A DNA stretch of 6,185 bases from Myxococcales bacterium. Lineage in GTDB: Bacteria > Desulfobacterota_B > Binatia > UBA1149 > SPBQ01. Below are positions 1-5,924 of this stretch, piece after piece. The position numbers and the translations under genes were made by a program. The notes beneath the pieces are model-generated. The model saw nothing but the letters and a program-made list of their open reading frames with translations. It was not told where the DNA came from and searched no databases. Location: the NCBI GenBank assembly GCA_004525875.1, contig SPBQ01000148.1:1-6185 (forward strand). Reading direction: 5' to 3'. Numbering within the stretch: position 1 is the stretch's first letter; every line of letters begins with the position of its first letter.

Positions 1-179
1 ACTGGACGACCGACGCCGCGGGCTGCTACAGCGGCACGCTGCCCGTAGGGTCCCACGGTGTGGCGGGTTGGCGCGACGGTACGCTCTTCGAGGGCGGCGG
101 CTCCGCGCCGACGGTGCACGTGGTGGCGATCTCGGATGGCGCCGTAACCGTTCAAGACATCGCCCTGCCCACCACCTGA
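1..179 (+). pseudogene. 5' part of the PHP metallohydrolase frame, ended by an in-frame TGA
   Basis: This is the upstream part of the reading frame that continues in the metallohydrolase at 237-1877. Read in frame from base 3, it is open for 58 codons and ends at TGA 177-179. It finishes with a beta-strand-like stretch (VVAISDGAVTVQDIALPTT). The frame stays open past the stop and resumes at once with ALAVTVTDESSVAVPARVSV. The joined text reads as the usual run from one beta-sandwich strand into a carboxypeptidase-regulatory-like repeat found ahead of the catalytic domain in CehA/McbA-type proteins. One base change (CGA Arg or GGA Gly to TGA) would explain the break. No start, promoter or ribosome binding site is visible because the 5' end is outside the window. 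A genuinely separate upstream gene ending here is possible but less likely, since no credible start follows the stop. Confidence 0.6.
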
Positions 180-236
180 GCTCTCGCGGTTACCGTCACC
201 GACGAGAGTTCCGTCGCTGTTCCGGCCCGCGTCAGC

Positions 237-1877
237 GTGGTTGGCTTCGACCCGAGCCCCGAGATAACGCTGCCGAGCCTGTTCGACACGACCGGCGTGT
301 TCCGTGATCAGAACGACATCGTCCCGTTCGGGCTCACCGCCTTCGGCTATACCGACGCGAGCGGCGCCGTGTCGTTCGACCTCGAGCCCGGCAGCTACCA
401 GGTGGTCGTCTCGCGCGGAACGGAGTACTCGTCGTTCGAAGCGCCGGTGATGATAACCGCGGGCGTGACGACGAACGTCGCCGCCCAGATCGGGCGCGTG
501 ATCGACACGACGGGCTTCGTGTCGTCCGATTTCCACGTACACGGCATCGCTAGCGCTGACTCGCGCGTGAATCAGACCGACCGCGTGTTCCAGTTCGCGG
601 GCGAGGGCGTGGACAACGTCGTCATGACGGACCACCATGTTCACACCGACCTCGACCCGCGCATCGCGGCGCTCGGGTTCTCGCCGTTCCTCGCATCGAC
701 GATCGGTGAGGAGATCACAACCTGGGATTCGGGTCACTACAACGCCTATCCCATGACGATCGACGCGTCGCGGCCCTCCGGTGGCTCCACTGACTGGGGC
801 AAGGCGGCGCCTCCCGGCATGGATTTCACCGCGTACGGCGCCTACATCGCCACGCCGTCCGAGGTCGATGCGCTCGCCGCCGCTAGCGCCACGGCCACAC
901 CGGATACGCTCGTACAGATCAACCACATCGACTCGCACTTCGTCCCGCTCGAGATCGACACGTCGCTGGTGCCGCCGGCCTCCGCGATCAGCGCTTTCGC
1001 CAAGGAGCGGTTCCGCATCGATCCGACCACCGGCAATCTGTATCACCACTTCCCAGCACTCGAGCTGTGGAACGGAGCGAGCCGCGGCCACCAGTCCGAG
1101 TTCCTCGACGGACGCATCGGCATCTGGTTCAACCTGCTCAATCAGGGGCTGCTGACGACGTTTATCGCCGATACGGACACGCACCGGTACGCGAACCTCC
1201 GGTCGGCCGGAGCGCGCACGTGGACTGCCGCCTCGACCGACTCGCCGCCATCGATCTCCGACGCCGAGATCGCGCAGTCAGTGCTGGCGGGCAAGGCGAC
1301 CGGCGGCCAGGGGATTTACGTCCAGGCACGGCTGGTGGCGAACGAGGATCCGGGACTCGTGGCGGATCTCACGCTCGCCGGCAGCACGCTGGTGAGTATC
1401 ACCGACGCCGTGGCGGGAGTGGACCTCGAGATCGACGTGCAGGCGCCTGCGTGGGCCGAGTACGATCGTATCGAGGTTTACGCGAACGCGGGCACCGTCG
1501 CCGACATCGCCGTGCCGCAGCTCTTCACCGCGACGCCGACCGTCGTTCTGGATGCGGGCGTGGATTTCACGGTCACATCGACGAACGTGTTCCCCGCCGT
1601 ACCGGGCGCAACGCGGCTCGACGCCAGCGTCTCCGTGTCGTTTGCGAGCCTTGCAGGCGATACCTGGTTCGTCGTCGTCGTGCGCGGCCGCGACGGCGTG
1701 TCGCGACCGATGTTCCCGATATATCCTCGTGATCTCGACACCGGCTCGAACACGACGCTCGCAGATCTGATCGACGGCAACCTCGGCGAGGACGGGACGA
1801 TGGCGCTCGGCGCCACCAACGCGCTCTACGTCGACGCCGACGGTGTGCCCGGATTCCAGGCGCCGCTGGCGCCGTGA
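237..1877 (+). CDS. CehA/McbA family PHP-fold metallohydrolase (main part; probably interrupted upstream)
   Basis: Predicted metal-dependent hydrolase of the PHP superfamily, CehA/McbA type. Numbering is from GTG 237. Residues 1-85 form a carboxypeptidase-regulatory-like beta domain (ASGAVSFDLEPGSYQVVVSR). The catalytic domain carries HxH at H100/H102 (DFHVHG), a TDHHVH motif at D132-H136, E158/E159 with H167 (GEEITTWDSGH), H230 (QINHID), LELWNG, and a closing DTDTH motif at D312-H316. These are the expected metal ligands and all are present. The rest (about 340-546) looks like a beta-sandwich and ends in TNALYVDADGVPGF, typical of the family. The substrate cannot be predicted; CehA itself hydrolyses a carbamate, but most relatives are uncharacterised. 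GTG 237 is simply the first start codon after the TGA at 177-179. It has no ribosome binding site and cuts into a beta strand, so it is probably not a native start. The frame ends in GTGA, which starts the next gene. Confidence 0.85.
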   Translation: MVGFDPSPEITLPSLFDTTGVFRDQNDIVPFGLTAFGYTDASGAVSFDLEPGSYQVVVSRGTEYSSFEAPVMITAGVTTNVAAQIGRVIDTTGFVSSDFHVHGIASADSRVNQTDRVFQFAGEGVDNVVMTDHHVHTDLDPRIAALGFSPFLASTIGEEITTWDSGHYNAYPMTIDASRPSGGSTDWGKAAPPGMDFTAYGAYIATPSEVDALAAASATATPDTLVQINHIDSHFVPLEIDTSLVPPASAISAFAKERFRIDPTTGNLYHHFPALELWNGASRGHQSEFLDGRIGIWFNLLNQGLLTTFIADTDTHRYANLRSAGARTWTAASTDSPPSISDAEIAQSVLAGKATGGQGIYVQARLVANEDPGLVADLTLAGSTLVSITDAVAGVDLEIDVQAPAWAEYDRIEVYANAGTVADIAVPQLFTATPTVVLDAGVDFTVTSTNVFPAVPGATRLDASVSVSFASLAGDTWFVVVVRGRDGVSRPMFPIYPRDLDTGSNTTLADLIDGNLGEDGTMALGATNALYVDADGVPGFQAPLAP

Positions 1878-3193
1878 GGTCGCGATCGGCGTCGGCCAAG
1901 CCCGCGACGCCCGAGACGACCGCCGCGCTCGCCTCGTCCGCGACGCTGGCGGTCGCGTGCGGCCTCGTCGCGACGCTGGCGCAACTCTCAGCGTCGCCCG
2001 TGCACGCCGCGCAGCCGGCAGCGGGCAGCAACGGTATCCTGGCGGCGGCCGATGCAGGCGCGCGTGTGGTGGTCGGCCGCACCGGGGAGCCGCGCAAGCT
2101 CGATGTCCATGGGTCTGTCGTAAACGTTCGCGTCGAGCAGGTTTTGGCGGGGAAGGTCCAGGGCGGCGAGTCCTTGAGCATAGCGTGGGAGGAGCTCTCG
2201 AGCGCGCGCCCGCCGCGATTCGAGAAGGACGGGCGCATCCTCGTCTGCTTGGAACCGTTGCCGGGCTCCTCGATCTGGCGAAAACGTCTTCCCACACCTG
2301 CCGAGCGCACCGGCGTTCTGGCCGTGGCCGGCAGCGGCGATGCGTTCGTCCGCGATCCGGCTGCACCCGTCGTGTACGCCCTTGGTTACTATCTCGCGAT
2401 GGGCATCGAGGCGCGCGGGCAGGCGCCCGGCCTCGCCTACCTCGTTGATCTGGTCGCTACGGCGGATGCGGGGCTGGCGGCCGAGGCGCTGGCGAAGCTC
2501 GCTGCGCATGACGACCTCGGTATCCGGCTCGCGGACGGATCGCAGAAAGTTCTGGTGAGCTCGGCCGCGGCGGCCGGACGACCCGAGCGGCTGCGTCTCG
2601 GTGTGCTGAATCTTGCAGGCCAGCGCCGACTGGTCGCGGCACGCGCGGAGCTTGTCGCCTTGACCGTGAGTGGGCCGCCGGTCGACGCGGCGGCGTGGAT
2701 CGCGCTCGGCGAGATCGACGGTGGGCTCGAGCCCGGCAAGGCTCGAGCCTTGATCGAATCAGACCGGGCCGACATGCGGCTGGTGGGAGTGCGATTCTTC
2801 GAAGGGGTGAACGCCACGCTTCGGCTCACGGCCGTGGCGCGGGAGGACGCTTCGCCGCTCGTCAGGAGCGCCGCCGTCGCTCGACTCGTCGACGACTTCG
2901 GTGTCGCGGCGATCGACGACGTGTTGCCGTCGCTCGCCGATCCCGACGACGGGGCCCGAACCGCCGCCGCCGTGAAGATCGGATCACTCGGCGCTCCAGT
3001 GGTGCCGAGGCTCGTCGCGATTGTCGACGACGGTTCGGTGCGTGCGCGTGACGGGGCCGTCGTGGCACTGAGCTTCGCCGGGCCGGATGGGACGGTGGCT
3101 CTCCAGCGAATAGCCGACGACCACCCCGATGAGCGCACGCGAAAGCTGGCCGGCCTCGCGCTCGGACGCTTTCCAGGTCACGAGCACAATTAA
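1874..3193 (+). CDS. Exported HEAT-repeat protein
   Basis: A 439-residue protein starting at GTG 1874, overlapping the metallohydrolase stop by 4 bases (GTGA). No clear Shine-Dalgarno sequence precedes it, so it probably relies on translational coupling. The N-terminus has a basic stretch (RSRSASAK) and a long Ala/Leu-rich segment (about residues 16-42), then SPVHAAQ, a plausible signal peptidase I site near residue 45. Residues 60-140 are a compact beta-rich domain (ARVVVGRTGE, VVNVRVEQVLAGKV, ILVCLEPLPG) that I cannot assign to a named family. From about residue 195, and most clearly 325-432, there are roughly 31-residue HEAT/PBS-lyase-like helical repeats (SPLVRSAAVARLVDDFG; DGARTAAAVKIGSLG; SVRARDGAVVALSFAG; ERTRKLAGLALGRF). 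Such repeats normally act as protein-binding scaffolds. With the upstream hydrolase it may form an envelope or extracellular pair, which is inference. No catalytic motif is seen. Confidence 0.8.
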   Translation: MRSRSASAKPATPETTAALASSATLAVACGLVATLAQLSASPVHAAQPAAGSNGILAAADAGARVVVGRTGEPRKLDVHGSVVNVRVEQVLAGKVQGGESLSIAWEELSSARPPRFEKDGRILVCLEPLPGSSIWRKRLPTPAERTGVLAVAGSGDAFVRDPAAPVVYALGYYLAMGIEARGQAPGLAYLVDLVATADAGLAAEALAKLAAHDDLGIRLADGSQKVLVSSAAAAGRPERLRLGVLNLAGQRRLVAARAELVALTVSGPPVDAAAWIALGEIDGGLEPGKARALIESDRADMRLVGVRFFEGVNATLRLTAVAREDASPLVRSAAVARLVDDFGVAAIDDVLPSLADPDDGARTAAAVKIGSLGAPVVPRLVAIVDDGSVRARDGAVVALSFAGPDGTVALQRIADDHPDERTRKLAGLALGRFPGHEHN

Positions 3194-3211
3194 GGAACCG
3201 TGTTAGGTTCT
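3194..3211. terminator. Small hairpin at the convergence point, possible weak bidirectional terminator
   Basis: GAACC (3195-3199) and GGTTC (3206-3210) form a 5-base-pair stem around a 6-base loop, with a possible G-U pair at 3194/3211. It lies directly after the TAA of the HEAT-repeat gene (3191-3193) and touches the TAG of the minus-strand peptide (3210-3212), where converging transcripts would end. The following bases are only mildly U-rich on either strand (UAUUC on plus, CUUAAUUGU on minus). It is a weak candidate at best. Confidence 0.3.
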
Positions 3212-3296
3212 ATTCCCAGCGATGCGAGAGCTGGATCACCGTGTACAGAAAGCCGAGAGAAATCATGACCGCGAGCCCGACGGCTACTGCTTGCAT
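3210..3296 (-). CDS. 28-residue single-pass membrane peptide
   Basis: The ATG at 3296-3294 is preceded, 7 bases away, by AGGAGG, which is close to a perfect anti-Shine-Dalgarno match. The frame ends at TAG 3212-3210. The peptide begins MQAVAVGLAVMISLGFLYTV and ends IQLSHRWE. About residues 3-23 form one uninterrupted hydrophobic helix, followed by a short polar tail with His, Arg, Trp and Glu. The frame is also open upstream to 3473, but that extension is polar, overlaps the phospholipase D gene and lacks this ribosome binding site, so the short form is preferred. It resembles in size and layout the micro-subunits that stabilise membrane complexes (KdpF, CydX, CcoQ types). The tail is only vaguely like KdpF and no kdpA lies beside it, so function is unknown. 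It sits 116 bases downstream of the phospholipase D gene on the same strand and may have its own promoter. Confidence 0.62.
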   Translation of the reverse strand: MQAVAVGLAVMISLGFLYTVIQLSHRWE

Positions 3297-3301
3297 AAGG
3301 T

Positions 3302-3309
3302 TACCTCCT
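3302..3309 (-). promoter_or_regulatory. Strong Shine-Dalgarno sequence of the membrane peptide
   Basis: On the minus strand the bases read TAGGAGGTAACCTTATG: an AGGAGGT core, then about 6-7 bases to the ATG at 3296. It is the best ribosome binding site in the window and fixes the short start of the 28-residue peptide. The neighbouring large genes mostly lack a comparable one. Confidence 0.75.
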
Positions 3310-3328
3310 AGCGGGTCTTCGCGCTGAA

Positions 3329-3358
3329 ACGCTAACAAAAAAGAATACTCGGGGTCAA
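3329..3358 (-). promoter_or_regulatory. Possible sigma70-type promoter for the membrane peptide
   Basis: On the minus strand TTGACC (3358-3353) matches a -35 box at 5 of 6 bases. It is followed after 18 bases by TAGCGT (3334-3329), a weak -10 box keeping the conserved TA...T. The spacer contains a T-rich stretch (TTCTTTTTTG), conspicuous in this GC-rich DNA. Transcription would start near 3321, giving a leader of about 25 bases that ends with the strong ribosome binding site. The T-run might instead be part of a phospholipase D terminator, but I see no good stem before it. Confidence 0.4.
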
Positions 3359-3412
3359 TCGAATTCGTCCGTGAGCTCGTCCTCGATTCACTTCCGATGC
3401 CGCCTGCTCCGT

Positions 3413-4999
3413 TCAGAGCTGGGACTCGATCGGCAGTATCCCGATGAACCCGGCTACGAGTCGCTTCCACCACGTCGTTTCGGGATCGACCGTGTAGCGC
3501 TTCGGCTCGCCATTGGTCTCCGCGAGCAACACCAGGCGGCGGCCCTGCGTTCGGTAGTGGCCGCGCGGCGGGTCCTCAACGGCGAGCCGGTAGGCGCTGG
3601 CCGGTCCGACACCCTCGTCCATGAACTCGGCGACCCTGCCGGCGAGCTCGGGACTGTCGATCACCACGCCGACCTCCGTGTTGATGTAGGCCGAGCGCGG
3701 GTCGAGATTGTAGCTGCCGATGAAGACCGATTCGCGGTCGAAAACCACCGCCTTGGTGTGAAGCGCAGCCTTGGAGCGGCCCGACACGCCCGTCCAGTCC
3801 GGCTTGATCTCCGGGTCCGGGCGCAGCTCGTAGACCCCGGCGCCGGCCTCGACCAGGGCCTTTCGATGGTTCGTATGGCCGCTGTGCGCGGCGATCACGT
3901 CGTTCGACGCCAGCGAGTTGGTGAGCACGCGCACCGTGACGCCGCGCTCGACCAGGGTACGCGCCGTGTCGACGCCGTCGCGGGTCGGTACGAAGTAGGC
4001 CGCCTCGATCAGCAGCTCGCTGTGCGTGTTCTCTAGTAGATGCTCGTTCAGTGAGCTGTTGATCGCTCCGGCCCGCGAGCTCTGACCGACCTTGTCGGGC
4101 AGGTCGTAGATCACCTCCGCCTCGGCCCACACCAGGTCGTCGCGCACGTTCCGCAAGCGCTGGCGGGTTTCCTCCACATCTTCGTCGATCGGGTACGGGT
4201 ACTGCACGGAGTCGTGTAGGTCGCGCAGCTCGGCGGTCATCGGCCGTTCGAGCAGCGCGCCCGTCGGCAATGCCCATCGACTGTTCCAGAAGAGGTCGAA
4301 GCTGTCAGAGATGTCGCCGACGACGGGGCCTGCGCAGCCGACGTCGAGGTCGCGGTAGTTGCCGCTCGCGCGCAGGCCGAAGTACTCGTCGGCGATGTTG
4401 CGTCCGCCCACGATCGCGATCGTGTTGTCGGCGATCATCGTCTTGTTGTGCATGCGGTAGTTGATTCGGTCGCCGTCGATCGCGAAGTCGAGCAGCCGGA
4501 GCGTGCGGCGGGCGAGCGGATTGAAAGAGCGGATCTCGACGTTGGGGTGGGCGTCGAGTGCGGCGAGTCTTAGATCGCGTTCATCGCTCCCGTAGATGTC
4601 ATCGAGCAGCATGCGCACGCGCACGCCTCGATCGGCCGCATCGACCAGTGCGCCGAGCAGCAGCAGGCCCGTCGTGTCGTGCTCCCAGATGTAGTACTGC
4701 AGATCGAGCGTGCGCTCGGCGAACGCGGCCATCGCCATGCGGGTGGAGAACGCGTCCCTGCCGGTGATCAGGAGACGAAAACCCGATTGCCCGTCATGGT
4801 TCTGTGCGAGCCCGTCGAAGATCCGGCTGAGCTCGGTTTGCGACGGACGTTCGACCGCGCGCGATTCGACGCGCGGATAGTCCATCTGCGTGCGAGCCCC
4901 ACAGGAGCCGGTTGCTACGGCCGCTGCTACCAGAAGTGCGAGCGCTGCGCGGGTGTACCGGCGCGGAGTCACGGAGGGTTGGGGGCAGACGGGCTTCAC
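3413..4999 (-). CDS. ClsC/YmdC-like cardiolipin synthase (phospholipase D family)
   Basis: A 528-residue phospholipase D superfamily protein with two HxKxxxxD motifs: H184/K186/D191 (MHNKTMIAD, followed by IVGGRNIADEYFGL) and H414/K416/D421 (LHTKAVVFD, followed by IGSYNLDPRSAYINTE). The GGRNIADEYF signature, LDLQYYIWEHD near residue 98 and the terminal WWKRLVAGFIGILPIESQL are characteristic of ClsC/YmdC relatives. These make cardiolipin from phosphatidylglycerol and another phospholipid by phosphatidyl transfer at the membrane. Residues 11-33 are a basic-hydrophobic signal or anchor ending in ATGSCG; C33 could be lipidated, but TGSC is not a canonical lipobox. The start at GTG 4999 has no clear ribosome binding site, and a second GTG at residue 10 would also give a good signal sequence, so the exact start is uncertain. 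The gene follows the stress-protein gene by 46 bases and is probably in its operon. Lipase or nuclease activity is a less likely alternative. Confidence 0.88.
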   Translation of the reverse strand: MKPVCPQPSVTPRRYTRAALALLVAAAVATGSCGARTQMDYPRVESRAVERPSQTELSRIFDGLAQNHDGQSGFRLLITGRDAFSTRMAMAAFAERTLDLQYYIWEHDTTGLLLLGALVDAADRGVRVRMLLDDIYGSDERDLRLAALDAHPNVEIRSFNPLARRTLRLLDFAIDGDRINYRMHNKTMIADNTIAIVGGRNIADEYFGLRASGNYRDLDVGCAGPVVGDISDSFDLFWNSRWALPTGALLERPMTAELRDLHDSVQYPYPIDEDVEETRQRLRNVRDDLVWAEAEVIYDLPDKVGQSSRAGAINSSLNEHLLENTHSELLIEAAYFVPTRDGVDTARTLVERGVTVRVLTNSLASNDVIAAHSGHTNHRKALVEAGAGVYELRPDPEIKPDWTGVSGRSKAALHTKAVVFDRESVFIGSYNLDPRSAYINTEVGVVIDSPELAGRVAEFMDEGVGPASAYRLAVEDPPRGHYRTQGRRLVLLAETNGEPKRYTVDPETTWWKRLVAGFIGILPIESQL

Positions 5000-5045
5000 G
5001 TGCCGATGAGAGCAAGAGAACGAGCCGGAACCAAACAGGTGCGCG

Positions 5046-5924
5046 CTAGCGAACGATCACGACCGGGCAGCATGAGTGTTCGATGAGTTCGGCCGGCGTT
5101 ACTCCATGGGACACGATCGAGCCGATGCCGACGACGAGGGTGCGGCACCGCTCGCGCTCGAGCGCGGTCAGCAGCTGTGTGACTTCCGGCCCCGGCAGCG
5201 CCGCGACACGAGCGTGGATGCCGAGCGAGCCCAGGATCGATAACGCCGCCTCGGAGAGCCGCTCGGTAGCTCGGTCGTCGGCGGAGCTGATCGCGACGAC
5301 GAGATTCTTGTGATCCTCGTGCGCGATGGCGGCGGCCGTCACCAGCGCCCGTTCCGAGGAAGGAGTTCCGTCGTACAGCACGAGGACGGGACGGCCGACG
5401 TCGGCGCCACCGGCGAGGACGAGCACGGTGCGTTTCGACTCGTGAACGACGATGCGGGCCGTCGAGCCCACGCGCGGCGCGCGCGCGCCCAGTCGGCGCG
5501 AGCGGCCCACGATGACCAGATCGGCGTTCTCGGAGGCGGTGAGGATCTCACCGGCCACGTGCCCGCGGCTTACCTGAAAGCTCCAGCGGATCTTGCGACG
5601 CTCGGCGGCCGCCGCGAGCGCGCGCCGCAGCACGGTCGCCTGCCCCCGCAGTGTTCGCTCCATCGCGCTCGTGTCGATGTCGCGGCCGGATCGAGCGTAC
5701 GGCGTGAACTCCTGAGCGAACGGCAGTGCGGCCAGCCGAAGCAGGTCGACGTCCTCGACGAAGACGCCGGCGAGTTCGGCACCCGTACGTGCGGCGATCT
5801 CGGCAGCTGCGTGCAGCGTGCCGAGGTTCGGATCAGACGGATCGAGCGCGACCGTGATCCGATGGATGGGATGGCGGCCGTGGCCGCGCCCGCCGCGGGT
5901 CGAATCGTCGGACGCGTCGGTCAC
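5046..5924 (-). CDS. Tandem-domain universal stress protein (UspA family)
   Basis: A 292-residue cytoplasmic protein with two Usp folds. Domain 1 spans about residues 21-171 (RITVALDPSDPN; LAGVFVEDVDLLRLAALPFA; ADLVIVGRSRR; VLVLAGG). Domain 2 spans about 179-292 (PVLVLYDGTPSSERAL; RTLVVGIGSIVSHG; CCPVVIVR). The FVEDxDLLRLAxLPFA segment is typical of a two-domain proteobacterial Usp group. The ATP-binding signature G-2x-G-9x-G(S/T) is degenerate: domain 1 has G146 and G153-S154 too close together, and domain 2 has VTPAE where GS would be expected. Nucleotide binding of the classical kind is therefore doubtful. GTG 5924 is supported by GGAGGAG 8 bases upstream, and the gene overlaps the Lon-like stop by GTGA. 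It probably senses or modulates stress responses together with the protease gene, which is inference from position. Confidence 0.88.
   Translation of the reverse strand: MTDASDDSTRGGRGHGRHPIHRITVALDPSDPNLGTLHAAAEIAARTGAELAGVFVEDVDLLRLAALPFAQEFTPYARSGRDIDTSAMERTLRGQATVLRRALAAAAERRKIRWSFQVSRGHVAGEILTASENADLVIVGRSRRLGARAPRVGSTARIVVHESKRTVLVLAGGADVGRPVLVLYDGTPSSERALVTAAAIAHEDHKNLVVAISSADDRATERLSEAALSILGSLGIHARVAALPGPEVTQLLTALERERCRTLVVGIGSIVSHGVTPAELIEHSCCPVVIVR

Noticed and set aside
177..179. TGA as a selenocysteine codon
   Set aside because: It falls in a linker between beta strands rather than an active site, and I found no convincing SECIS-like hairpin right after it.
1278..2366. 362-codon minus-strand open frame opposite the metallohydrolase and HEAT genes
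   Set aside because: Arg/Pro/Ala-rich translation with no domain, antisense to two recognisable proteins; a typical high-GC shadow frame.
2437..3138. 233-codon minus-strand frame rich in Ser/Ala/Thr opposite the HEAT gene
   Set aside because: Low-complexity shadow of the alternating codon pattern; the plus-strand frame has a signal sequence and HEAT repeats.
3216..3234. CCAGC/GCTGG inverted repeat as terminator for the HEAT gene
   Set aside because: Five-pair stem with a nine-base loop and no U-run after it; it lies inside the micro-peptide coding sequence.
3335..3345. T-rich run on the minus strand as an intrinsic terminator of the phospholipase D gene
   Set aside because: No stable GC-rich stem directly precedes it; it fits better as the spacer of the candidate promoter.
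3210..3473. Longer 87-codon minus-strand frame containing the membrane peptide
   Set aside because: Its upstream part is polar, overlaps the end of the phospholipase D gene and has no ribosome binding site; the internal ATG at 3296 has an excellent one.
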